Below are positions 56,340 to 64,000 of a stretch of DNA of 64,000 nucleotides, one piece after another (positions within the stretch are counted from its first letter, which is position 1; each line of letters starts with the position of its first letter). The DNA is from Pseudomonas trivialis. GTDB lineage: Bacteria > Pseudomonadota > Gammaproteobacteria > Pseudomonadales > Pseudomonadaceae. The notes beneath the pieces were generated by a model. The model was not told where the DNA came from. It did no database searches and saw only the letters and a list, made by a program, of their open reading frames with translations. A program made the position numbers and the translations under genes. The DNA is taken from NCBI RefSeq assembly GCF_001439805.1, contig NZ_JYLK01000002.1:310001-374000 (forward strand). Reading direction: 5' to 3'.

Positions 56340-57583
56340 AGATCGCCATCATCGGCAGCGGCATCGCCGGTCTGACCAGCGCCTACCTGCTCAGCCGTCG
56401 CCACGACATCAGCGTGTTTGAAGCCAATAGCTGCATCGGCGGGCATACCCATACGGCCAATGTGACGGTCGACGGCCAGCCTTACGCGGTGGACACCGGT
56501 TTTATCGTGTTCAACGATTGGACCTACCCCCATTTCATCCGGTTGCTGGGGCAGATCGGGGTGACATTCAAACCCACCGAGATGAGTTTTTCGGTGAACG
56601 ACCAGCGCAGTGGCTTCGAATACAACGGCAACAACCTCAACAGCCTGTTCGCCCAGCGCCGCAATATCCTCTCGCCGGGGTTCTGGGGCATGTTGCGCGA
56701 CATTTTGCGCTTCAACCGCCAGGCGCCGCTGGACCTTGAACAGCAACGCATCAGCGCCGACATGACCCTGGGCGACTACCTCGCAGCAGGCGGTTACGGC
56801 CCGCGATTCATCCGGCATTACATCGTGCCGATGGGCGCGGCGATCTGGTCGATGTCCCTGGCGGACATGCTCGGTTTTCCGTTGCAGTTCTTTGTGCGTT
56901 TCTTCAAGAATCACGGCCTGCTGTCGGTGAACAATCGCCCGCAGTGGTGCGTGATCGAAGGGGGCTCCAGCGCCTATATCGAACCGTTGACCCGCAGCTT
57001 TCGCGAAAAAATCCGTCTCGACTGCCCTGTGCACAAGGTCGAGCGCAGCACTGACGGCGTGGTGATCCACAGCGCCGCCGGCAGCGAGACATTCGACCGC
57101 GTGGTGTTCGCCTGCCACAGCGACCAGGCCCTGGCACTGCTGGCCGACCCGAGCGAGGCCGAGCAAGCCATCCTTGGCGCCTTGCCCTACGCCGACAACG
57201 ACGTGGTGCTGCACACCGACACCCGCCTGCTGCCCACGCGCAAACTGGCCTGGGCCAGCTGGAATTACCGCCTCACCGGCAGCGCCGACACCCAGGCCGC
57301 CGTCACCTACGACATGAACATCCTGCAAGGCATCGACAGCGCCACCACGTTTTGCGTCAGCCTCAACCAGACGCCAATGATCGATCCGCGCAAAATTCTT
57401 GCGCGCTTCACCTACGCCCATCCGCAATACAGCCTGGCAGCGGTGGCCGCGCAGGCACGCTGGGAAGAGTTGAACGGCGCGCGCAATACCTTTTACTGCG
57501 GCGCCTACTGGGCCAACGGCTTTCATGAGGACGGCGTGGTCAGCGCGCTGCGCGTGGCCCAGGCCTTCGGGGAAACCCTGTGA
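56336..57583 (+). CDS. FAD-dependent amine-oxidase-family protein (UfaD-like)
   Basis: This 415-residue flavoprotein starts at GTG 56336, overlapping the SDR stop by 4 bases, with the FAD motif IAIIGSGIAGLTSAYLLS at residues 3-20 and the second element VFEANSCIGGHTHT. Proteins of this kind, next to DUF1365 and CFA-synthase-like genes, occur in the singlet-oxygen regulon of Rhodobacter, where a flavin desaturase (UfaD) works with a methyltransferase (UfaM) on fatty acyl chains. That role here is inferred from gene content. Confidence 0.87.
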   Translation: MKIAIIGSGIAGLTSAYLLSRRHDISVFEANSCIGGHTHTANVTVDGQPYAVDTGFIVFNDWTYPHFIRLLGQIGVTFKPTEMSFSVNDQRSGFEYNGNNLNSLFAQRRNILSPGFWGMLRDILRFNRQAPLDLEQQRISADMTLGDYLAAGGYGPRFIRHYIVPMGAAIWSMSLADMLGFPLQFFVRFFKNHGLLSVNNRPQWCVIEGGSSAYIEPLTRSFREKIRLDCPVHKVERSTDGVVIHSAAGSETFDRVVFACHSDQALALLADPSEAEQAILGALPYADNDVVLHTDTRLLPTRKLAWASWNYRLTGSADTQAAVTYDMNILQGIDSATTFCVSLNQTPMIDPRKILARFTYAHPQYSLAAVAAQARWEELNGARNTFYCGAYWANGFHEDGVVSALRVAQAFGETL

Positions 57584-58389
57584 ACAGCGCCCTGTACAGC
57601 GGCTGGATCGCCCATCGCCGGTTTGCGCCCAGGGCCCACGCCTTTCGCTACCGCATCGGCCTGCTGTACCTGGACTTAAGCGAGCAGGACGAGGTGCTCG
57701 CGCTCTCGCCCCTGGCCGGCAGCCATCGCCTGGCGCCGTTCGGCTTTCGCCAGCAGGACTACCTGCGCACCTTGACCCGCCACGGCATGAGCCTCACCGA
57801 TGCGGTGCGTCTTGAGGTGGGCAAGGCGCTGGGGCGCACGCCCCGGGGCGCGATCTGCCTGCTGACCCAGGCCCGCAGTTGGGGCCTGGCGTTCAACCCG
57901 GTGAGTTTCTTCTACTGCTACGAGGCAGACGGCGAGCTGGCCGCGATTTTGTGTGAAGTCACCAACACCCCGTGGCGCGAGCGCTATCACTACGTGCTGC
58001 CGGCCCTGGCCCTCAGCGCAGGCGAACATCAGCACTTCGCCGTGGCCAAGGCGTTCCATGTGTCGCCATTTTTGCCGCCCGACCTCGAATACCGCATGAG
58101 CTTCAGCCCGCCCGCCGACCGGCTGGGCGTGCACATGGCCGACTGGCAAGGCGAACTCAAAGTGTTCGACGCCACATTGAGCCTGCAAAAAGAGCCGCTC
58201 ACCCGTGCCAGCCTGCACCGTTACCTGCGGCGCTTCCCGTGGATGACCGCCAAGACCTGCCTGGCCATTTACTGGCAGGCCGTGCGCCTGTTGCTCAAAC
58301 GCACACCGATTTTCCCCCACCGAGCCGCCGATGGCGCCTCTCGCACTGCAGTTGGGTATACCAAGGATCGCCGCCATGAAATCCCCTAA
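57580..58389 (+). CDS. DUF1365 family protein
   Basis: This 269-residue protein starts at GTG 57580 (ATGA-like overlap with the flavoprotein) and has HRRFAPRAHAFRYRIGLLYLDL, WGLAFNPVSFFYCY and AKAFHVSPF, all DUF1365 signatures. The family is nearly always between a flavin amine oxidase and a CFA-synthase-like gene; its function is unknown but is probably in the same lipid modification. Confidence 0.92.
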   Translation: MNSALYSGWIAHRRFAPRAHAFRYRIGLLYLDLSEQDEVLALSPLAGSHRLAPFGFRQQDYLRTLTRHGMSLTDAVRLEVGKALGRTPRGAICLLTQARSWGLAFNPVSFFYCYEADGELAAILCEVTNTPWRERYHYVLPALALSAGEHQHFAVAKAFHVSPFLPPDLEYRMSFSPPADRLGVHMADWQGELKVFDATLSLQKEPLTRASLHRYLRRFPWMTAKTCLAIYWQAVRLLLKRTPIFPHRAADGASRTAVGYTKDRRHEIP

Positions 58390-59647
58390 TGTATCGGTCA
58401 AGGCCAGCCGCCTGAACGTCAACGGCATGACCAGTGCGCTGCTGCGCAAGGGCGTGCTGCGTCAGCTCAGCCAATTGCGCCACGGCCAGTTGGTGCTGAT
58501 CGAGGACGGCGAGCGACACGTATTTGGTGCACGGGAAGCGCATCTGTTGGGGGAGATCCATATCCTCGACGCCGCCGTGTGGGGCCTGGTGGCGGCCAAC
58601 GGCTCTATCGGTGCGGGTGAGGCATTTATCCACGGTTACTGGACCAGCCCCGATCTCACCGCCGTGGTGCGCGTGATGGTCAGCAACCTTGACGTGCTCG
58701 ATGCGATGGAAGGCGGTCTGGCGCGTCTGGCACGGCCGTTCACCCAGGGCCTGCACTGGCTCAACCGCAATACGCGCAAGGGCTCGCAGAAAAACATCGC
58801 GGCGCATTACGACCTGGGCAACGACCTGTTCGAAGAATTCCTCGACCCGACCATGATGTACTCGGCGGCACAATTCCTTAAGGCCGACGACACCCTGGAA
58901 CAGGCGCAACTGAACAAGCTGGAACGCATCTGCCAGAAACTGTCGCTCAAGCCCGGCGACCACCTGCTGGAAATCGGCACCGGCTGGGGCAGCATGGCGC
59001 TGTACGCGGCGCAGCATTACGGCTGCAAGGTCACCACTACTACCTTGTCCAAGGAGCAGTTCGCCTACACCGAACGGCGCATTGCCGCCCTGGGTTTGCA
59101 GGACCAGGTGACGCTGCTGCTGAGCGACTACCGCGACCTCACCGGTCAGTACGACAAGCTGGTATCCATCGAGATGATCGAGGCGGTAGGCCACCGCTTC
59201 CTGCCGACCTACTTCAAGCAATGCGCGCACCTGCTCAAGCCCGACGGGCTGATGCTGCTGCAGGCCATCACCATTCGCGAACAACGCTTCGAGCAGGCCA
59301 GGAACAGCGTCGACTTTATCCAGCGCTACATCTTCCCCGGTGGGGCGCTGCCCAGCGTGCAGAACATGTTGCACATCGTCAGCCGCGACACCGACATGAA
59401 CCTGCTGCACATGGAGGATTTCGGCCTGCACTACGCGCGAACGCTGCGCCTGTGGCACGAGAACTTTCGCCGTGCCCATGGCCGTCTTGCCGAATTGGGC
59501 TACGACGAATACTTCCTGCGCCTGTGGGAATTTTATCTGTGCTACTGCGAAGGCGGCTTCATGGAACGCACCATTGGCACCGCGCAGTTGCTGTTGGCCA
59601 AGCCGGCGGCGATCAACCCGCCATTGCTCGGGCGCTTCGATGCTTAA
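58376..59647 (+). CDS. Cyclopropane-fatty-acyl-phospholipid synthase family methyltransferase
   Basis: This 423-residue SAM-dependent methyltransferase acts on membrane lipid acyl chains. The SAM motif LEIGTGWGSMALYAA follows the AAHYDLGNDLFEEFLD region, and LVSIEMIEAVGHRFLPTYF and FYLCYCEGGFMERTIG (with the conserved Cys) match the CFA-synthase family. Whether it makes a cyclopropane or only transfers a methyl group, as UfaM does, cannot be told here. ATG 58376 overlaps the DUF1365 gene by 14 bases. Confidence 0.92.
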   Translation: MKSPNVSVKASRLNVNGMTSALLRKGVLRQLSQLRHGQLVLIEDGERHVFGAREAHLLGEIHILDAAVWGLVAANGSIGAGEAFIHGYWTSPDLTAVVRVMVSNLDVLDAMEGGLARLARPFTQGLHWLNRNTRKGSQKNIAAHYDLGNDLFEEFLDPTMMYSAAQFLKADDTLEQAQLNKLERICQKLSLKPGDHLLEIGTGWGSMALYAAQHYGCKVTTTTLSKEQFAYTERRIAALGLQDQVTLLLSDYRDLTGQYDKLVSIEMIEAVGHRFLPTYFKQCAHLLKPDGLMLLQAITIREQRFEQARNSVDFIQRYIFPGGALPSVQNMLHIVSRDTDMNLLHMEDFGLHYARTLRLWHENFRRAHGRLAELGYDEYFLRLWEFYLCYCEGGFMERTIGTAQLLLAKPAAINPPLLGRFDA

Positions 59648-60119
59648 ATCGCTGGCCAACGCGGCGCTGTTCCAGTGCGGCTGGTTCGCCTGCGTGCTGG
59701 GCGGCGACAGCCTGTGGTTGCTGGTGGGGCTGGCGGTACTGGCCATTCACCTGCTGTGGCTCAGTTCGTCGGCCGAGGATGGTGTGCTGATCATCAGCGT
59801 CACGCTGGTGGGCACGCTGCTGGACACGGCTTTACGTGCCCTTGGGGTATTCCATTTCAACGAGCCGGGCCCGCTGATTCCGTTCTGGCTGATGCTGCTG
59901 TGGGCATTGCTGGCAACCACGCTGCACCACTGCCTGGCCTGGAGCGCACGCCCATGGTGGCGGGCGGCAGTGCTGGGGGCGGTGGGCGGGCCAGCGTCCT
60001 ACTACGCGGGAAGCCAATTGGCCGGCGTGCAGTTCGGTTACGCCACAGGCCCGACGATGGCCGGGTTGGCGGTGCTGTGGGCGTTTGTGTTCGTCGGGTT
60101 GCACCGGCTGGCGCGCTGA
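59640..60119 (+). CDS. DUF2878 integral membrane protein
   Basis: This 159-residue protein has about five hydrophobic segments and the DUF2878 pattern (FQCGWFACVLGGD, GTLLDTALRALGVFHF, IPFWLMLLWALLATTLHH). ATG 59640 overlaps the end of the methyltransferase gene by 8 bases. It closes the operon. Function unknown; possibly transport or anchoring of the modified lipid. Confidence 0.87.
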   Translation: MLKSLANAALFQCGWFACVLGGDSLWLLVGLAVLAIHLLWLSSSAEDGVLIISVTLVGTLLDTALRALGVFHFNEPGPLIPFWLMLLWALLATTLHHCLAWSARPWWRAAVLGAVGGPASYYAGSQLAGVQFGYATGPTMAGLAVLWAFVFVGLHRLAR

Positions 60120-60173
60120 CGTCCGTCAGCGCATTCGTACACCTGCACTCCGCTTGCCTTACACTGCGCGCCT

Positions 60174-60479
60174 ATGACCAACATCCCTCACCTACAGCTC
60201 AACGAACCCGCCGTCACCTGCTCGACGTGCGCGGCCTGTTGCTGTCAGCTGGAAGTGCTGCTGATCACCGACACCGGCGTGCCGGAGCGCTACATCGATA
60301 CCGATGACTGGGGCGGCGAAGTGATGCTGCGCCTGGATGACGGCTGGTGTGCGGCGCTGGACCGCGACACGATGATGTGCACGATCTACGAGCGCCGCCC
60401 GTTGATCTGTCGGGAATTCGAGATGGGTGCACCGGAGTGCCTTGAAGAGCGCCAGGGTATTGCGACGGCGTATCGCTGA
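60174..60479 (+). CDS. YkgJ-family cysteine cluster protein
   Basis: This 101-residue protein has CSTCAACCCQLE near residue 16, CAALDRDTMMCTIYERRPLICREFE in two pieces of the family signature, and a late Cys. The Cys pattern is thought to bind zinc or an Fe-S cluster; the function is unknown. It stands alone, 54 bases after the DUF2878 gene. Confidence 0.88.
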   Translation: MTNIPHLQLNEPAVTCSTCAACCCQLEVLLITDTGVPERYIDTDDWGGEVMLRLDDGWCAALDRDTMMCTIYERRPLICREFEMGAPECLEERQGIATAYR

Positions 60480-60500
60480 GTCTTGATCGACAATCGCAAT

Positions 60501-60525
60501 GTGGGAAGGGCTTGCCCCCTCCCAC
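60501..60525. repeat. Single REP hairpin
   Basis: GTGGGAAGGG and CCCCCTCCCAC flank CTTG; a slightly degenerate copy of the REP core between two convergent genes. Confidence 0.8.
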
Positions 60526-60535
60526 ACTCCAGGCA

Positions 60536-61054
60536 TTACAGCGGCAGGGTGTAGTGCACCGCGTAGCTTTCCACACCATCGTTGTTGCTGCTCATGCCGG
60601 CATTGGAATAGTGCGTGGCACGAAGGCCCACTTCATGCCCGCCGGCAAAGCGCAGCCCAAAGCCGATGCGGTCTTCGAACTGGAAGGCCTGGCCGATGTT
60701 GTTGTCTTCCAGCTGGGTGCGCGAGAACACGGCCAGGCCGATGCCCGCTTCGATGTAAGGCTTGACCGACTGCCCGGCAAACTCATACACAAACACCGGC
60801 GAGAACGACAGGCTGCTGGCACCGGCCGTCTTGTCGCCGTCCCAGTAGGTGTAGGCGCCGCTCCAGTAGCCGGTCAGCCGACCCACGTCGCTCTGCCACC
60901 AGCTCTTGTCCCAATCGGAGGTCAAGCCAAGCCGATAGGTCATGGTTGAATCGCTCGTTCCCCCCACTCCAAATTCCAGGCCGGCAGCATTGGCCGAAAC
61001 AGAGTGTCCTACCGCAGCGGCCACAATCGCGGCCAAACAGAACAAGCGCTTCAT
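60536..61054 (-). CDS. pagL: Lipid A 3-O-deacylase PagL
   Basis: This 172-residue outer-membrane beta-barrel enzyme removes the 3-position acyl chain of lipid A. A signal peptide (1-24, ...SANAA) is followed by TYRLGLTSDWDKSWW and SFSPVFVYEFAGQSVKP as in P. aeruginosa PagL. The catalytic residues are present: His148 and Ser150 in THYSNAG and Glu162 in DGVES. ATG 61054 follows AAGGA by about 8 bases. A single TGTACA lies upstream at 61090-61095. Confidence 0.95.
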   Translation of the reverse strand: MKRLFCLAAIVAAAVGHSVSANAAGLEFGVGGTSDSTMTYRLGLTSDWDKSWWQSDVGRLTGYWSGAYTYWDGDKTAGASSLSFSPVFVYEFAGQSVKPYIEAGIGLAVFSRTQLEDNNIGQAFQFEDRIGFGLRFAGGHEVGLRATHYSNAGMSSNNDGVESYAVHYTLPL

Positions 61055-61165
61055 AAGAAACATCCTTTCCAAACGAAGTTATAGAGTGTTGTACAGGCTA
61101 TCTCGCTATAGAAGCTGGCAAATAGAAGGAAGTTCCAGTTCATTGCGAGCTATTTCACGAATTTT

Positions 61166-61960
61166 TCACGCGCCAAATAGTCGCACAATGCTCGGATATT
61201 TCCATAGTGTCGGTAGGATATTTCTTAGGTGATCCAGATCGCCGCTGGTCCAGAACTGGGCTGGGCTGGGACTGCCCGTCGCCAAAAGGTCGCGCTGGCC
61301 CAGCAGATGCTTGAGCTGACGGGCCACGGCGGCGCCAGTATCGATGAGGATCACGCTGGGTGGCAGCATCTGCGCCAGCAGCGGTTTGAGGAAGGGGTAA
61401 TGGGTGCAGCCGAGGATGATGGTGTCGCAGCCGGCACTGAGCAGCGGCTCGATGTACCCCTGCAACAGCTGGCGCAGGGCCGGGCTGGTCAAGTCGCCGG
61501 TTTCAATCAACTCCACCAGACCCGGGCACGGCTGGGTGATCACCCGCACATCGGTGGCGAACCGGTCGAGCAAGGCGGCGAACTTGGCGCTTTGCAGGGT
61601 GCCGGTGGTGGCAAGCACTCCGACGACCCCGCTGCGGGTGGCGGCGGCGGCAGGTTTGACGGCGGGCTCCATGCCCACCAACGGCCAGTCCGGGAAATCC
61701 TGGCGCAGGTCGGCCACGGCCGCCACCGTCGCGGTGTTGCAGGCAATCACGAAGGCCTTGGCGCCTTGACTGCGGAAAAACCCGGCCACCAGGCGCGAGC
61801 GTTGGAGAATGAACGCGGGGGTTTTCTCGCCGTAGGGAATGTGCCCGCAGTCAGCCACATACAGCAGTGATTCGTGGGGCAGCAACTGGTGGATTTCGTC
61901 CAGCACCGACAGGCCGCCGACGCCGGAATCGAACACGCCGATCGGCGCATCCTTAAGCAT
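61166..61960 (-). CDS. murI: Glutamate racemase MurI
   Basis: This 264-residue cofactor-independent racemase supplies D-glutamate for peptidoglycan. It has [14 protein letters not shown] at the N-terminus and the two catalytic cysteines in [11 protein letters not shown] and [11 protein letters not shown]. The start overlaps the moeB stop by 8 bases; it is last in the prfA-prmC-moeB-murI operon. Confidence 0.97.
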   Translation of the reverse strand: MLKDAPIGVFDSGVGGLSVLDEIHQLLPHESLLYVADCGHIPYGEKTPAFILQRSRLVAGFFRSQGAKAFVIACNTATVAAVADLRQDFPDWPLVGMEPAVKPAAAATRSGVVGVLATTGTLQSAKFAALLDRFATDVRVITQPCPGLVELIETGDLTSPALRQLLQGYIEPLLSAGCDTIILGCTHYPFLKPLLAQMLPPSVILIDTGAAVARQLKHLLGQRDLLATGSPSPAQFWTSGDLDHLRNILPTLWKYPSIVRLFGA

Positions 61961-62708
61961 GGGGCGTCCCGCACACGCTGCAAGCGGGGTCGCGCTTGAC
62001 GCGCAACTCGCGAAAACGCGTGGTCAAGGCATTGATCAACAGCAATCGGCCCACCAGCGGCTCACCGAACCCGGCCAGCAGTTTCAGCGCCTCCAGCGCT
62101 TGCAGGCTGCCAACCAGCCCCACCAGCGGGCCGATCACGCCGGCTTCGCTGCAGGTGAGTTCGGTATCGCTGCCGTGTCCGTATAAACAGTGATAGCAGG
62201 GGCTGTCGGCGCGGCGCGGGTCGAACACCGACAATTGCCCTTCCAGGCGAATCGCTGCGCCACTGACCAGTGGCCTGGCGGTGGCCACGCAGGCCGCATT
62301 GACCGCTTCGCGGGTGGAGAAGTTGTCGCTGCAATCGAGCACCACGTCCACGGCTGTCACGGCGGCGGCCAGGGTGTCGGCATCCAGCGCGCTGCGGTGG
62401 GTGACCAGCCTGACGTCAGGATTGATGGCAGTCAGGCGACGCATGGCCGAGTCGACCTTGGTCTGCCCGACGCTGTCGGTGTCGTGGATGATCTGGCGTT
62501 GCAGGTTGGTCAGGTCGACCGTATCGAAGTCGGCCAGGTGCAGCTCGCCCACGCCGGCTGCGGCGAGGTAAAGCGCAACCGGTGCGCCCAGCCCCCCCAG
62601 GCCGACGATCAATGCGCGGCCGTTCTTCAGGCGCAACTGGCCTTCGATATCCACGTGCTGCAACAGAATCTGTCGGCTGTAGCGCAACAGCTCCTGATCG
62701 GTCAGCAC
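61953..62708 (-). CDS. moeB: Molybdopterin-synthase adenylyltransferase MoeB (ThiF/HesA family)
   Basis: This 251-residue E1-like enzyme activates the C-terminus of a small sulfur carrier such as MoaD or ThiS. It has the nucleotide motif [32 protein letters not shown] with the conserved Asp/Arg, and zinc-type Cys pairs (CYHC, CSVC). MoeB and ThiF cannot be told apart with certainty; the position next to prmC is the usual MoeB locus in Pseudomonas. Confidence 0.93.
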   Translation of the reverse strand: MLTDQELLRYSRQILLQHVDIEGQLRLKNGRALIVGLGGLGAPVALYLAAAGVGELHLADFDTVDLTNLQRQIIHDTDSVGQTKVDSAMRRLTAINPDVRLVTHRSALDADTLAAAVTAVDVVLDCSDNFSTREAVNAACVATARPLVSGAAIRLEGQLSVFDPRRADSPCYHCLYGHGSDTELTCSEAGVIGPLVGLVGSLQALEALKLLAGFGEPLVGRLLLINALTTRFRELRVKRDPACSVCGTPHA

Positions 62709-63532
62709 GGCCGTTGCCCCAGGCTGATGCGTTCGTGGCCGCCGAGGTCGATGCGGCTGTGCACGCCCTCGAACCCCTGCCTCAGCAGCAGATCGCGCAC
62801 GGCCGACGCCTGGTCGTAACCGTGCTCGAGCAACAGCCAGCCACCGGCATCCAGGTAAGCCCCGGCCTGCTGAGTGATCAGACGCAGATCGTCCAGGCCA
62901 TCACGGCCCGCCACCAGCGCGCTGGCCGGCTCGAAACGCACATCGCCCGCCACCAGGTGCGGGTCGTTGTCGGCAATGTAGGGCGGGTTGCTGATGATCA
63001 GATCAAATGTACGACCGCCCAGGGCGCTGAACCAGTGACTGCTCAGCACCGTGGCGTTATCAAGGTGCAGCCGCTGGCGATTGCGCTCGGCCAGAGCCAC
63101 GGCCTCCAACACCCGATCAACGGCGGTCACCTGCCAGGCCGGGCGCTCGCTGGCCAGGGCCAGGGCAATGGCGCCGCTGCCGGTGCCCAGGTCGAGCACC
63201 CTGGCGGGCGTGGCCGGCAGCAATTCCAGGGCCGCCTCCACCAGCAGTTCGGTGTCCGGGCGCGGGATCAGCGTGTGCGGCGCCACCTCCAGGTCCAGCT
63301 TCCAGAACCCTTGCTGGCCGAGGATATAGGCCACCGGTTCACCGGCTCGACGCCGTCGCAGGTAACCGGCAAACGTGAGCGCCGCGTCGCTGCTGACGAT
63401 TTTTTCCGGCCAGGTATGCAGGTAGCTGCGCGACTTGCCCAGCGCAGCCGCCAGCAGCAGCTCCACATCCAGACGCGCGGTGGGCGAGTCCGGCAGGTCG
63501 GCCGCGCGCAGCAGGCTGGCGATAATGGTCAT
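62702..63532 (-). CDS. prmC: Release factor glutamine methyltransferase PrmC (HemK)
   Basis: This 276-residue SAM methyltransferase modifies the Gln of the GGQ motif in RF1 and RF2. VLDLGTGSGAIALALA binds SAM and ISNPPYIAD carries the NPPY substrate motif. It directly follows prfA, its substrate gene, and overlaps moeB by 7 bases. Confidence 0.97.
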   Translation of the reverse strand: MTIIASLLRAADLPDSPTARLDVELLLAAALGKSRSYLHTWPEKIVSSDAALTFAGYLRRRRAGEPVAYILGQQGFWKLDLEVAPHTLIPRPDTELLVEAALELLPATPARVLDLGTGSGAIALALASERPAWQVTAVDRVLEAVALAERNRQRLHLDNATVLSSHWFSALGGRTFDLIISNPPYIADNDPHLVAGDVRFEPASALVAGRDGLDDLRLITQQAGAYLDAGGWLLLEHGYDQASAVRDLLLRQGFEGVHSRIDLGGHERISLGQRPC

Positions 63533-64000
63533 TTATTCACCAATGGCGGCGAGTTGATCGGCCTGGTATTCGGCCAGCAACGGCTCGATCACCGCATCCA
63601 CGCCGCCGGCCAGAATCTCGTCGAGGGAATACAAGGTCAGGTTGACGCGGTGGTCGGTGACGCGGCCCTGGGCAAAATTGTAGGTGCGGATACGCTCGGA
63701 GCGGTCGCCCGAGCCCACCAGCAGCTTGCGCTCGCTGGCAATGGCGTTGGCGGCGGCACTGGTCTGCTGGTCGTTGAGCTTGGCCGACAGCCAGGACATC
63801 GCCCGCGCACGGTTCTTGTGCTGGGAGCGTTCCTCCTGGCATTCCACCACAATGCCGGAAGGCAAGTGGGTGATGCGGATCGCCGAGTCGGTCTTGTTCA
63901 CGTGCTGACCACCGGCGCCCGAAGAGCGGTAGGTGTCGACGCGCAGATCCGCCGGGTTGATCTCGATGGTTTCCTGCTCATCCGGCTCGGGCAATACCGC
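63533..64000 (-). CDS. prfA: Peptide chain release factor 1, C-terminal part (5' end outside window)
   Basis: The frame is open to the window edge and codes for the last 155 or so residues of RF1. The GGQ motif ([16 protein letters not shown]) that triggers peptide release is included, as is the following [15 protein letters not shown] block. The tripeptide anticodon region lies in the missing N-terminal part. RF1 reads UAA and UAG. Confidence 0.97.
   Translation of the reverse strand, partial: AVLPEPDEQETIEINPADLRVDTYRSSGAGGQHVNKTDSAIRITHLPSGIVVECQEERSQHKNRARAMSWLSAKLNDQQTSAAANAIASERKLLVGSGDRSERIRTYNFAQGRVTDHRVNLTLYSLDEILAGGVDAVIEPLLAEYQADQLAAIGE

Overview
The window looks like a chromosomal segment of a fluorescent-group Pseudomonas. 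The evidence is the GC-rich, strongly biased codon use, the gene order fkpB-lspA-ileS-ribF-murJ-rpsT, the runs hemH...phrB...pagL-murI-moeB-prmC-prfA and cysD-cysNC-nif3-algW, and many short palindromes of the type GTGGGAGGGGGCTTGC, which are the REP sequences typical of this group. No rRNA, CRISPR array, prophage, transposase or insertion sequence was seen.

Layout. 1-1541: the tail of an unidentified gene and ndh (type II NADH dehydrogenase). 1824-16263: an accessory biosynthetic block, and the most unusual part of the window. A MocR-type regulator (plus strand) faces a tightly packed 14-gene minus-strand operon running from 16263 down to 3249: DoxX-like membrane protein, acyl-CoA ligase, PaaA/B/C/D/E-like diiron epoxygenase complex, MFS exporter, a fusion of a haem-oxygenase-like diiron oxidase with a cupin, a benzoate-CoA-ligase-like enzyme, anthranilate synthase (two subunits), a 4HBT thioesterase and a RidA-like protein. 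The simplest reading is chorismate -> anthranilate -> anthraniloyl-CoA -> ring oxidation (compare AntHIJKL of antimycin biosynthesis, which makes 3-aminosalicylate from an anthraniloyl thioester) -> further oxidation -> release -> export. The catalytic PaaA-like subunit carries an in-frame TAG exactly where the family has Trp, so the pathway as sequenced is probably broken unless the stop is read through or is a sequencing error. 16564-18185: an NAD-binding epimerase-type protein and a PEP-mutase/isocitrate-lyase-type enzyme.

18268-18681: a tRNA operon (Asn-Pro-Lys-Pro, minus strand) with a clear promoter and terminator. 18978-24893: clpB with a textbook heat-shock promoter, pgeF, rluD, bamD and a small membrane-anchored protein. 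24880-28959: thiO and a minor-pilin set (pilE, pilX, pilW, pilV, a FimT/GspH-like gene) without pilY1. 28913-36950: ispH, fkpB, lspA, ileS, ribF, murJ, rpsT. 37183-40842: slyD-like, pta (no adjacent ackA) and a PlsC-type acyltransferase. 40942-45969: cysNC, cysD, a NIF3 protein and the periplasmic protease algW. 46078-50285: a TonB-dependent siderophore receptor with a palindromic operator candidate, hemH, and an epimerase.

50498-60119: two transcription units that look like a light/singlet-oxygen response module: flavin oxidoreductases, DUF523/DUF1722 protein, MerR/LitR-like regulator, photolyase, SnoaL-like protein, SDR, DUF1365, a cyclopropane-fatty-acid-synthase-like methyltransferase and a DUF2878 membrane protein, with arrays of TGTACA boxes at the promoters. 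60174-64000: a YkgJ-family Cys-cluster protein, pagL (lipid A 3-O-deacylase), murI, moeB/thiF, prmC and the 3' part of prfA, which runs off the window.
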